A stretch of 64,000 bases of DNA, taken from Taenia hydatigena (Eukaryota; Platyhelminthes; Cestoda; Cyclophyllidea; Taeniidae). Location: positions 3,466,696 through 3,530,695 of the forward strand of contig JADWOT020000005.1 in the NCBI GenBank assembly GCA_036345935.2. The letters are read 5' to 3'. Positions 12,001 to 22,161 of the stretch are shown here, piece by piece. The translations under genes and the position numbers were made by a program. The first letter of the stretch is position 1. Each line of letters begins with the position of its first letter. The notes beneath the pieces were generated by a model. It was not told where the DNA came from. It saw only the letters and a program-made list of their open reading frames with translations, and did no database searches.

Positions 12001-14544
12001 ATATGTATATTCACAAAGGTACATAAAGTTGGGCTGAGTGCACGTGATTATGGTTCTAACAGCCGCACCTTTACAAAACAAATATTCGAGGGAAATTAAT
12101 GAATGAAAGCCCTGAAAAGACGAAGTCCGTCAGGAGTTGTGAGCATCAAATTTACAGAACGACAGCACTAGCCCACGGTGGTAATCTACTAAGAAAAATT
12201 TAACGGGTGAAGCTTCGACTCGCCTTAACTTGAGCGGTATAAAGCCCTTTAAAAACATAAATATCATTTAGTAAAGATAAATCAAGTGGTTTCAAGCCTC
12301 GATGGGAGGCCATCGTATGACCTCCGCACCTGGGCCACGGGTTGCAGAGATGGCCGATGCAGAAGTGTGGTAAAAAAGAGCGTCGAAGACGATGACATTA
12401 CTCTACGTTAACCATTTACCTGCATCGGCTCTCCCTTCTCTTCAGATTCAGTCATCTTGCCGCTGACAGTGTCACCAGACCACTAACTCCACATTCCGAC
12501 GTCGATCGGTCTTTAGGGAGGACTGGAACTCTACGATCCAATGCACTGACAAATTATGCGATCAGATGCCATGTGGATACGAAATGTAGGAAGACAACTA
12601 GGAAGGTGCCCGCGGACATCCAACAGATGCTACTTTGCAAACTATGTCTGGTTCGTTACCATTCCACCCACAAAAACCGTGTGAACTAACACGCTCTCAA
12701 GCGAGGCAGGTAAAAGTTACCAATGAAGTGTTACATTTGAAACAAGCACAGGTTGAAAGGGAATCCCAAACCATTTGTAGGAGGCACTGTGCCGTACAAG
12801 CATGCTTCTTGCAGTTGTTATTCCCAAGGTACGGAAGCCAATATCACAAGCGCGGTTGAATGAGCACATAGGTAGAAAAGATGCTCACAAGACATGGATA
12901 CGGGAGGGTGCCGCATCAACGAAACGCCAAGAATGGTAAAATTGGTGATGGAGCAGCCCGGAGACTGGAATGATACAAAGCTCAAACACCGGAGTGCGAC
13001 TCTAGACTCGTTGCTTTCACACTTGCTACTACTACAGCAGAGATATTTTGGCCTAAAGTACCGCCGATCATCATTCATTCGCTCAGTCAGTGCCAATGGA
13101 CTAAAAAGTGCAATTATCCTACACTTGCATTTTGCTCCTAGACCAAACCAACCTGCTCACCACAAAAGTTGGTGCAGCTAGTTGTCATGGATCAAAACGG
13201 GCACATCTCGTACATATGGGACACCTACCTATGCGTGACCCAAGCGCGCCATTTAGGGATCCTACGAGCCGAGGCAAGACTGAACACCCCCGTCAGTCCC
13301 GAAGTGAGATTGATGCCCACTGGAACTCCATATCGACCGTTCAAGTTGCACGACCCAATGCAGAGAACCTTGTCACCAGCTAAGTGTGCCAGAGTATTGG
13401 GAAGGTGTGGAGAATCAGCCAAAGCAGACACCTCATTAAACGGAGTGTGAATTGGTGGCTGCAGACTGTCTGAATCTGGGGTGCGACCCGCTCCCACTGA
13501 AGAGGCGGAGGAGGACAAGTGGTCCCCCACGATAATTTGGCCCATTTCCGGTGAGGAAGGAGTGAGCTGCGGTGGAGAGCTATCCGTTTGAGGATTGTCT
13601 TCCAGGGAAAGGTTTGAAAACAATACGTCATCCACCTCAACGGTAGTTTGCATCTCGTACAGCTGATTATAGAAACGAAATTAGTTGTGGTAAAATGCCA
13701 TTACCTCAGAGTCAGGAGTGGATAGTCTCGAATCACCAGAAAACAGATCCAAAGTCCACGAAATCAAAAGATGGGACTTCATGTTGTAGGAGTCCTGAAG
13801 ATCCCCAAGACTGTTTCGGTTGGCTGCTTGGAAGCCGTAGGCAAGAGACATATGGTAATTGGATTTACATCTTCTCATAGGATTATCCTCAAATATTATG
13901 CCAGCTGAAATAAAAGTGAATCAGTCATGGGAGGGACCGAATATCTCAACCTACCTTTCAAAAGCTCCTGTAAAAACACACGACAAAGCTTTTCTAGACT
14001 CGCGTTAACTTTATCACTCGAAACAATGTACCCGATAAAGTCATCCGAAGTCACGAGCTTAAGCGGAACTTCCTCAAATTTCAGAAGATGCGAGTGTTCC
14101 TGTACGACTTTGTCGTAGATACTATGAAGCAAGAGAACTTTGTCATCTGAGACCCTCAGGTTCGAGAGAAGTGTGATATGTGGAGGGAACTCGTGTGCAT
14201 AATTCCAACCCTCACTGACAGAACTCTCGTCCCAGAAGTCAAAAACATTTTGAGCGAGATCGGAACGAACACATAGAAATAAGTAGAAATCGCGGTAAAA
14301 GGGTTCATCCAAGAGAGGATCATCTAGGTGTGAAAGCAACCAAAGGGCAGCATCCGCTTCACTCCGGTATCCGGTGGAGGCGAGAGCTTTAATTCTAATT
14401 AGAAGTCAGTAAAATATGTGCAAATTACCTTCTCATATCCGAGAAACAAATTTTTTTAAACTTTTCCGACACTTGAGCCTCGCGTATCTTCTTCCTTTCA
14501 AAAACGTCCACACGCACATCAACCGGAATGCCAAGGCTGCCCAT
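82..14544 (-). CDS. UBASH3B: UBASH3/STS-type protein: UBA, 2H phosphoesterase, SH3-like and histidine-phosphatase domains (partial, runs off left edge)
   Basis: Exons on the minus strand: 14544-14429, 14394-13955, 13904-13705, 13662-13229, 9326-8864, 6766-6543 and 316-82. All have GT..AG ends and phases agree except at one junction. Exon 1-2 encode a UBA domain (KALASTGYRSEADAALWLLS). A 2H phosphoesterase domain follows with both motifs present (PPHITLL and YHMSLAY). A divergent SH3-like segment comes next (LAGDKVL ... GLTGVF), then a Ser/Gly-rich linker. The phosphoglycerate-mutase-like phosphatase starts with FVMRHAERVD, then NLNMP, SPALRCVQTA and RVEPLLFEW; these are the positions of the catalytic His/Arg, the second Arg and the Glu of STS-1. 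The second catalytic His lies beyond the window. The SH3 exon ends in phase 2 and the 9326 exon opens in phase 0, so at least one exon is missing in 9327-13228. Vertebrate family members dampen tyrosine-kinase signalling. Start at 14544 is the first plausible Met before the UBA region, but the frame is open upstream. Confidence 0.9.
838..1150 (+). repeat. Diverged direct repeat, unit A (UBASH3 intron)
   Basis: CTCCAGTTTTATCGCACGTT, GGATCATGTGGCCCTCCATT, GCAATGTGGGTCTTGAG and TTTCACACCTTCG...ACATACCTCAG recur in the same order at 6920-7205 within the same intron. The two units are clearly related but much diverged. Confidence 0.65.
6920..7205 (+). repeat. Diverged direct repeat, unit B (UBASH3 intron)
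   Basis: CTCCAGTTTAATTGCACTTT, GGATCATGTGATCCTCCTTT, GCGATGTGGGTCCTG and TTCCACACCTTCG...GCATATACCTCAG parallel unit A at 838-1150. No coding capacity is evident. Confidence 0.65.
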
Positions 14545-15040
14545 GGCTAACGAACAATAGTAGCAAAACCCAAAGCACGCTCTACCGAACTCAGGGGCTG
14601 AAACAACGGTGATTGAAAGGTTGCTTGACCTTGAAACATAATATCGCAGAGGGAATAAAGGCATTTAAGGCATTAGTAATTTTTTGAAAAATTTGGTATC
14701 ACAGAGCCAAAAAACCTAATACACACGTCAGAAGTTACAATATTTAAATCATTTAAACCTATGAAACAAAGGAATCATTGAAGTATTAAGCGAATTGGGA
14801 GAAATTAAGTTCAAAACAATATATCATAGCGACGACTTACATAACCTTAAAGCGCGTGTAATCACAAAAACAGGTTTTATAAATAAACAAAAAACTTTCA
14901 GCAAGTTACTTAATTATCTTTTTTATTACACATCTAAGTAGCTGCTTTTGCCCAGGGATATGACCAACACATTTTGTATGGATTTTGCCTTATTCCTAGT
15001 CCAAAATATCACAATTTGTAAAAAAATAGTACAAAAGCGA
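14545..15040. other. AT-rich upstream region of the UBASH3-like gene
   Basis: The minus reading frame of the first UBASH3 exon stays open to about 14664, so an upstream start is possible. Beyond that the sequence is AT-rich with no ORF or motif that I could support. It probably holds the 5' UTR and promoter. Confidence 0.4.
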
Positions 15041-15205
15041 TCATAGCATTCCGAGGCTTTTCTGAAGACAAAAGAAGGCGGAAAACTAAGGACAGATGGA
15101 AATTAGCTGCTGTCATGGCCCGGAGGCCAGCCTACGCAGTTAAAGCAAGACGGCCACAACTCCGACCCTGACTAAAACCAGTAATTCAAACAAACAAAGT
15201 GCTAC
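15041..15205 (+). mobile_element. LTR-like short element, copy 1 (degenerate 5' end)
   Basis: The block shares with the other copies CCGAGGCTTTTCTGAAGACA, AAAAGAAGGCGGAAAAC, GGCCCGGAGGCCAGCCTACG and the terminal CAAACAAAGTGCTACA. The usual TGTAGCGTCCC start has decayed to TCATAGCATTCC. The element ends in CTACA at 15205. It lies in the same orientation as the copy at 15651, so the two could be the ends of a composite unit. Confidence 0.75.
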
Positions 15206-15650
15206 ATTGTTCCTCTCCTCTTTCGAGCTTCGTCCCCGACGCGCCCATTAATACAACTCTCGTGTCAACCATCACAACGTAGTCAGTGCTGCGAGAAGCA
15301 CCCACGAGCTAACCATGTCAGTCGCCATCATTTGACGTGGTCGAGGTTATGTTTGACACCAATGTCAGTGATTCCTCTTGGCAGTGCATTGGACTTAGAG
15401 CTTCCTTTGGCCTGGGAACAGAGTTCAGAATAAGTGGTTTGCCGACCATCATTATGTCCGTAGGAAGACGTTATCGCGCCGATCTCCTCAAGCAGGTAGA
15501 ACACGAAGATGGGGTAGATGCCGGAGGCGGACATCGTTCTTGGCCCATCCGTAGTACGTGCACTTCTTTCGCACCGCTTCAATATGCCACAGGCGGTAGA
15601 GATCGGGATAGATATCCTGTAGAGCCTGGCCAGCCTTCCGCTGCCACCGA
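15206..15650 (-). pseudogene. Sequence between two LTR-like elements with a protein-like minus-strand fragment
   Basis: On the minus strand, from about 15648 to 15485, one frame reads ALQDIYPDLYRLWHIEAV and then RKKCTYYGWAKNDVRLRH before a stop. A second minus frame continues open with SGIYPIFVFYLLEEIG. The composition looks like a decayed coding sequence interrupted by a frameshift, but I do not recognise the family. It could be a captured gene fragment inside a TRIM-like element, an exon of an unrecognised small gene, or chance. The right end abuts the LTR-like element at 15651. Confidence 0.3.
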
Positions 15651-15833
15651 TGTAGCGTCCCAAGGCTCCCTCAAAGGCAAAAGAAGGCAGAACACTAGGG
15701 TAGAATACATATATTCAACGGGCAGGGAGAAATAATCTGCTGGCATCGCCCGGAGGCTAGCCTACGCAGCTAGAACAATTTGGCTATAACCGTGATCCTA
15801 ATCAAAACCAGTAGTTCAAATGAATAAAGTAAT
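15651..15833 (+). mobile_element. LTR-like short element, copy 2
   Basis: The element starts TGTAGCGTCCCAAGGCTCCC, continues AAAGAAGGCAGAACACTAGG, TAGAATACATATATTC and CGCCCGGAGGCTAGCCTACG, and ends near AATGAATAAAGTAATAC. Flanking ACCGA before and ACCGT after may be an imperfect target duplication. It is about 183 bp and has the same orientation as copies 1 and 3. Confidence 0.85.
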
Positions 15834-15996
15834 ACCGTGATGACTCCTTTAAGGCGATTTGGCACCACAGTCGTTCGCTAAAATTATGGAGCGCCGTAGC
15901 TCTACCCCATGCAGCGCAGCAATTTTATTGGATGTCTCGACGGCTACTAGCACAATACGAATGTCGTTTAGCAAAGTAGAAAATACAGACTGTGTG

Positions 15997-16181
15997 TGTA
16001 GCGTCCCGAGGCTCCCTTAAGGCAAAAGAAGGCAAAGTGGCAGGGTAGAATACATATATTCACCGGACAGAGGGAAATAGACTGCTGGCATGGTCCGGAG
16101 GCCAGCCCACGCAGCTATGGCAGTACAACCACCTCTAAATCCTTGACAGAAACCGGCAGTTCTAACAAACAAAGTACTACA
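15997..16181 (+). mobile_element. LTR-like short element, copy 3, with perfect 5-bp target duplication
   Basis: The 185-bp element runs from TGTAGCGTCCCGAGG to AAACAAAGTACTACA. Its ends are a TGTAG/CTACA inverted repeat, as expected of an LTR (TG...CA). It is flanked on both sides by GTGTG (15992-15996 and 16182-16186), a perfect 5-bp duplication. It has no coding capacity. This looks like a solo LTR of a small non-autonomous element, similar in design to taeniid TRIM elements. Confidence 0.9.
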
Positions 16182-16186
16182 GTGTG

Positions 16187-16230
16187 TGCAATACTTTGTT
16201 TGTTTGACCGAATCTTCCGGCTGCGGTGAC
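16187..16230 (-). mobile_element. Truncated inverted fragment of the LTR-like family
   Basis: TGCAATACTTTGTTTGTTTG at 16187, followed by a degenerate ACCGAATCTTCCGGCTGCGG, is the reverse complement of the family's 3' end. It lies directly next to the target duplication of copy 3. Confidence 0.6.
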
Positions 16231-17194
16231 TAATGACCATGTTGAAATGGCCAATTAGGCTAGACTCTGAGCCTGCTTAGGTATCATGCTTTCATTTTTT
16301 TTAGAGAATTCTATCCATGCCGCATTAAAGGCATATTTTGACGCGCATTTCAATATGCGCTTACACGGACTGCTGCTTCTGCAGAAGTGTAATCCTAAAA
16401 TTTTTATGTCAAAGCTGCATCTTTCTTTGATGCTTTAACAAATTGTACGAATTTCGCTTGAGTTGCATAAGAGTTAAGGCTTATTTTTCATATCAGCCTT
16501 TGACACAAGCGGCAGGTTTTTTCTTTATTGAGGCACTACTGTATGGTGAAAATTGCTGCCATTATTATAAGCAATCATTATATGTTGATTGTTCTACAAT
16601 AATGCGTGTCTTCTAAGCAGCGAATATTTCCGCCACCCTTAAATAATATAAAACAAGCTAATTTATGTTGCTCTCGTTTCGTTGCGGCCTTATTCCCTTT
16701 AGTTGACTAAATTTTAGTGGTATGTGTTTTTATATAAATCATTACTTACTTTGCAATCCGCATAACCTCAGCTTTTTCTTATAAATTCCCTAGGTCGGAA
16801 CCGGCTAGACCGCTGCTTTGTTGTGGTGTGCCTTTTGGTTGAATTCTACTTCGTGTTGTCGGGTCTTTCCCTTGAAGCCTTGTTTTGTCTTTCAGAATGT
16901 ACTTCTAGTTGCATAGGTTTGCATTGAAATTTTTGGGTTTTCAGACTTCATAACCGCCAAACGCGCCTGTTTTTTAAAGTTTTAGTGAATTCTTCCTCTC
17001 ATCTAAATTAACTGCTACCCTGGACAGTATTTTTGATGCTCCCCACAGCCTTGTATGTGTTCTTTTTTGTTTTTGGTTTGTTGGTTGATCCAATTTTATA
17101 TAGACTAAGGAGCTTGGGTAATACCAATAACTCTCTCGACAAATATTTTTCATCACTTAAATTTTATTACATCGTGCTATTTACTCTTACATAG
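16231..17194. other. Intergenic/5' region of NPRL2
   Basis: This is AT-rich sequence without a supportable gene. It probably contains an upstream NPRL2 exon carrying the initiator Met, because the first recognised NPRL2 exon opens after a splice acceptor (TTTACTCTTACATAG) with an in-frame stop inside that acceptor. Confidence 0.4.
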
Positions 17195-20100
17195 GCTGCC
17201 GTCAAGGCTCTGGAATTGGCCGCTGTTATATACTGTACTTTTGAAAATGTCCAAGGCTCTATGATTGACTGTCAGTATCCTGATGGATACATTTCCAGCG
17301 AAAATTTCAAGCTCATTGCTCATGCCGTAATTCCTCGCGCCGATTTAACTGATCAACCAATAGTCATTGCTGAATTTGAGCATTTTATCATCGGATTTCC
17401 TCAGCGCATCGAGGGGACTCAGTACTCGAGAAACACTCTCCTTTTCAACTTATGCTTCATTGTTCGTACGCGCGAGTCCCATTGGCAACATTATGATCCT
17501 CCTGGGCAAGATTTTCCTCTTGATTATGAAAACCTTGATAGCGGACTTCAGCCCTCCCTGCTATCGGCCTACGAACTTGCTGTGCGGAAGATTAATCGGT
17601 ATTTGGCGTACATGGAGGAGGAAAACGCTGCGTTGTCACAGGACACTATCAAGAAGACGGTAGATGAGGGTGAAGAAACACTAATCCACCAATTTCTTCG
17701 TCAAATTTTTACCGATCTACGGGAAAAGGGGCTTTGCGTCACCAGCTTAGGCAATGATCTGCCACCGCTTTACCTCATTGTAAGATGTTTTTACTCTTCA
17801 ATTGCCTGTTACAATGTTTTTTTAATTCAGTGCTACTTTAGTTCCGTTTCAATATATACAACAACGTAGACTTCTTTAAAAGAAACCAACAAACGGTCGA
17901 TATGGCCCTTATGCAATAATCCATACACGTTGTTTATGGTTATTCTGCAATGGAACCGGTTTGAATTGCTAGCCGTTAGAATTACGTTAACAATCCTTTC
18001 CTGCATCGGATTTTGCATAACTTTTTGCTTGTCAGAGGTTTTGACTTCTGCAGACATCTGGTGTGACCAATGCCTCGGGCCGCTTTTCCTTCTTTCACAT
18101 AGCTTGGATGATGGGTTTAGCGCTTAGCATCTTTTGAGTCGTTGTCTGCAAGGAGAATCGTCGTTACTGCAAAAAGCCACCTTGTCTTCAGTTTATTTCG
18201 CCCCGAGCCTTTCATGAAGTCGTAATAAGTCACACTCACAGAAGAGCTGAAGGGTTACAGGCGTCTTGACGGCTAAAGAATCCTTGCAACTGATTTTTAT
18301 TTAAGGTCTCTTTTAATCACCCGATTAATGCGATTAGCAATACGACGATGGCTATTCTTTTCCGGAGAAATGTAGCAATGAAGCTATTTTGCAGTCTTAT
18401 TTTGGACTAACTGGACTCATCAATCTTAAGGTCAACCAGTTATAAAATAAATCAAATATCTCTTTGTAAGTTCGAAGAAGATCTTACCGCTTAAGTTCTT
18501 TCGTGAAATACTTATATTCGGGTTTCCAGTAGCATCCGGTATATGATTGAACTTGGTGTAAAAGAGGTTTTCTTAAATGAATGTCGCACTTGAGCCCCTG
18601 TTCTCGTCCAGAAGATATGAACCCACAATACACATAAATTGTGGTTTTGATATCGACACAATAATCTCGGAGGAAATCAGCTACCTTTGCTACTCAGATA
18701 CCTAACTATTCTGGTGTGGCACCAATTACAAATAATTATTTTGGCTTTCCCAGCTGCTACTAAAAAACCGAAAGGTGCAACCGTCCACTTCAAATTGCGA
18801 AATTGCTGAGCCATCTTTTTAAGTGATTTTTACCCCGACAACGTGTTTTTACGGTAGTGGTGGAAGGCACACGCAGCATCTTCACTCAACTACTTCCCTT
18901 TTCATCAAGTTCGCCCCTCGAGCAGTGAGCAACTCAGTGTCGACCTGTTTCATCCCCACTGAGGCTGAATTAGTCACTGGAGAACCGTGTACTCCTAACG
19001 ACTGGGCAACGGAGGAGGTGGAAGAAGACACCAAAGCACCAACCGTCGGCACTGATGTTTGGTCGTGGGTGCCCTCTGTTCTTGAAGACAACACTACCGT
19101 TGTCACTGATGCCACTGTCTTTGTGCGAGTCCGTCCCATTCTCACCCCCCTTGGCAACCACGTGGTCTACGTGCTGGAGCCACAGGACGACGATAATCTC
19201 TTCTCCTCCTTCTGGGAGACACGGGACCTTGTTTCCAGTCGCCTCTTACCCCTGGTCAATGGCCAGCGCACTGTCGTGCAGGTTGCTGATCTGGCCAATG
19301 TGGACCGGAGCATTGCGAGGCTCTGTCTTACTCAACTGGCTCAGCTGGGTGTAGTCCACGTTGTTTCAGCACCTGTCTTCTTTCACTCATCTGTTACGAA
19401 CAGCAATATCTGTTCCGACCCGGCGGAACTCTTTGCTGTACCCGGATATGTGGGACTACCAAGGCTTCTGCGTCTGGCTGTTGACGCTACGCTGAGGGAC
19501 GCCTGTTTTGAATCAGTGGTAAGCCCAATTTGCTGGCGGGCTGCGGGGACATTTGGGCTAAGTCTTGGTCCCTAAGTTCACTAAGCTATTGAAACAATTT
19601 CAATCCGGTAAGCTGCGACGTTGCCTTTTGGGAAATACAAGTGTTTGATAATCTTTGTGCCTTAAACGATTTCTTCATACAACAGGTATGATGCCTGTCA
19701 TCTTGGTGACCGGCCTGAGACGTGTGGATAAACGTTATAAGATACGGTAACGCCACGATTGAATACCCCTTATACACATAAAGCTAAAATCTCTAGTTTG
19801 ACTTCAGCGTACCAGCGTAGGTTTGTGCCAAGCCTGTTATGGCTTCAGATGGGAAGGTTGGGGGATCTCTGAGCACTTTTCGGGGCTGGAGTGATACAAC
19901 GCGAGGGAGTGCGAAGATTGCAAAATCAAGTGGCCAAGTTCGTATAATGGTTTCTAGCTCATCATTCATCCTTCTCTCTGCTATGATTAAAACAACTCGC
20001 TTGACTGTAGGATCTTCTACAATCGTTGATATTTTTGAGCTAACAACGTTACAGTAGAAAGCTTATCATAACTAGGATTAGAAGTTGCCTTTCGCCCTTT

Positions 20101-20808
20101 CAGCTATCTTCGGCGACCAAGCGGCGACGTCTTCACATCATTGATCCGCAGGGACTAATTATGAAGATTCTCCAAGTCTACTCCAAACTCTGCGCCTCAC
20201 CCTACCTCAATCTTGCCTTCCTCCTCGCTTCTACACAGTCTTTCATGGATCTACAGCTTCCTCCGAGATTTCATTCGAATGAAAATAGAAGCGCCACCCT
20301 ACCTTGCATCAATCTCCTTTGTCTAGTTCAGTTTGGAGAGGTGAATAACCTCATTCACCGTCTGCATTGTTACCCGATTAGTGAGGTACTCTCACCAATG
20401 ATATCCAACGAGATTTCTAGCGCGGAGGCAAGAGTTTGGAATCTTCTGCGGGATCAAATGATGGATGGAGTACAATCGGTGGATGATCTAGTCTACGAAG
20501 CTTCTGCTTGGGCTATCAAGTCCTCTCCCATAACGTCAACAAATCGTCCTAACAACGGGCATCTCGGCGGAGATGATCAGGCGTTCACGACGATGACGAC
20601 GACGATGACAACACTCCCAGACGCTGTGGTAGCGTTTACGGCAAGATTGTTGAAGGAGAAAGCCGAGGTGGATAGCATCGGTGCCGGGACGAGTTATAGC
20701 GCGGTCTTATCGGAGGCGAACCGGGTGGAGGGTCCGTCACCAGAGCCCGAGATCGTACCGGTGAATAATAGGGCAAAGAGCAGTGTTATCCATTTGTTGT
20801 GGCATTAG
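17195..20808 (+). CDS. NPRL2: NPR2-like protein, GATOR1 complex subunit
   Basis: Exons 17195-17779, 18877-19518 and 20104-20808 join in phase 0 and give about 643 residues before the TAG stop. The N-terminal longin-type region (VIYCTFENVQGSMIDCQYPD) ends in TQYSRNTLLFNL. This conserves the Arg equal to human NPRL2 Arg78, which GATOR1 uses as GAP for RagA/B. Exon 2 carries the middle region (VYVLEPQ, LLPLVNGQRTVVQVADLANV) and exon 3 the C-terminal winged-helix part (QFGEVNNLIHRLHCYPI) with final VIHLLWH, resembling the vertebrate IIICWK end. The protein is much longer than the ~380-residue human form, because of an acidic insertion in exon 2 and a long insert before the C-terminus. GATOR1 inhibits TORC1 at lysosomes when amino acids are low. 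The initiator Met was not found and should lie upstream. Confidence 0.9.
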
Positions 20809-21072
20809 GAGCTTGTGCGGATCTTTTGTTTGTACCTTCTGTGATTCTCTCAAAAGGCGTTTTCACGTTGCAGTTTGTTGGTCCTGGGTTTTAGCCGGGG
20901 TCGGGTGTGGATGGGCGGTGTGCGGCTGGGTGGGGTCGTTGCGTTTACGTGTCAGTTGTTTCAAAAGTCCCTTAGAGTTCTGCACTTGTATGCAACTTTT
21001 TCAAGGAGATGTGCGAATAGGTATAGCAAAGCGAATTTTCGCTCAGATTTTTTTCGGCATCCTAAGATAATC

Positions 21073-21078
21073 AATAAA
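21073..21078 (+). promoter_or_regulatory. Poly(A) signal AATAAA after NPRL2
   Basis: AATAAA lies 265 bp after the NPRL2 stop. A possible splice acceptor, TGCTCTCGTTTAG, ends at 21093, only 15 bp downstream and about 60 bp before the L50 start codon. Confidence 0.55.
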
Positions 21079-21154
21079 AATGCTCTCGTTTAGTATTATC
21101 AGGACCTTGTGCAAATTTCAAATTGGTGTGCAATTTTCGGCCGCCTAACATTTC

Positions 21155-21757
21155 ATGCTTTCCAGTAGACATCTTCTTAAAGGTAGTGGAATCGCTGTAA
21201 TTTCCCGAGGGTTTGTCTATATTTAGAGTCTCACTGCATGTAGTTTGAAAATCAAGCCATATCGGTCCCCGGAAGATGTCGAAACCCGCCTGGAATCGGT
21301 TGCAAGACATACACTACCTACTTTCACAAACTTAAACGAGCCTTTCAAGTTCCCAGACCGACAATCCAAGGTTAAGGTATCTATACATTATCTAATTATT
21401 CGTCTTTAGTTTTTGAGGGCTTGTATGCAGGAGTTTAACCATGTGATACCTTCTAGCTTTCTGCACGAGCTGGAAGATATAAAGGCTGTAAAAGAATACT
21501 TCCTACAAGATGTTGAGTCGGAGGACAAATTAGTTGCGATGCTCGAAGAGCATTCAAGATCACCCAACTTGCCTCCCAACCTCGTTATACAGGTTGATCC
21601 CATTCGGTACCACCCCGACGACAAATCACTATTTTCGACCACATCATTTCCCGGCAGATCGACAATTGTCAGTGGGCTGGACACCAGTAAAAAGTATCCG
21701 TCCTACAAGGCCCCGAAGAACAGACGGCTTTGGATCGATGCAGAAGACCTTGTGTGA
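21155..21757 (+). CDS. MRPL50: Mitochondrial large-ribosomal-subunit protein mL50
   Basis: Exons 21155-21196, 21227-21376 and 21410-21757 give 179 residues. The two introns are 30 and 33 nt, each GT..AG and in phase 0. The short N-terminus (MLSSRHLLKG) is compatible with a mitochondrial import signal. Diagnostic blocks are PYRSPEDVETRLES, VIPSSFLHELEDIKAVKEYF and SPNLPPNLVI, matching the order in animal mL50 (PPEDLQSRLES, VPNSRLH, NLPPNL). A C-terminal extension of about 50 residues follows the usual end. The protein is an animal-specific component of the mitochondrial 39S subunit. The gene lies on the same strand as NPRL2, 346 bp behind its stop. Confidence 0.9.
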
Positions 21758-21811
21758 GCACAAACTTACATTTCCCACTGTCTCCTGCTGTCCAACCCTG
21801 ATACAAATTAC

Positions 21812-21817
21812 AATAAA
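21812..21817 (+). promoter_or_regulatory. Poly(A) signal AATAAA after MRPL50
   Basis: AATAAA lies 55 bp downstream of the MRPL50 stop codon. Confidence 0.55.
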
Positions 21818-22161
21818 CATGAGGCCGTGCATAAACCGCCTGGTCTTTTTGCACCTTTGGTGCGAAAATATAGCGCCTGGTACGCAAAAAGGCAGCAACC
21901 GCATCTCAACTCACAAGCCAAATTTACGGGCGGGTACTGTTAAAACACATCATAGCTATTTTGGCCCTGAACGGGGAACGAACCAGCAAACGAGTCAGGG
22001 GTAGTCAAGCTGCGAGCGAAGACATGAGCAACGAAGAGGCACGGAAGACTGGTCGCAAGTATGTGTATTTATTTACATTCAAGCCGGGATGCTTTTAAGA
22101 GAAGTGTTACTAATAGCTTGCAGGTCAATGAAAGGCAAAGTAACTCAGGGTCCAGGTTAGG
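21818..22161. other. Convergent intergenic space between MRPL50 and the UBL4A-like gene
   Basis: The two genes end tail to tail here. Apart from the two poly(A) signals (plus at 21812, minus at 22068-22073) I see no coding or structural feature. Confidence 0.5.
22068..22073 (-). promoter_or_regulatory. Poly(A) signal of the UBL4A-like gene
   Basis: TTTATT on the plus strand reads AATAAA on the minus strand, 89 bp past the stop of the convergent UBL4A-like gene. Confidence 0.5.

Noticed and set aside
13169..13450. Plus-strand ORFs over the SH3 exon
   Set aside because: Antisense shadows of the UBASH3-like exon 13662-13229.
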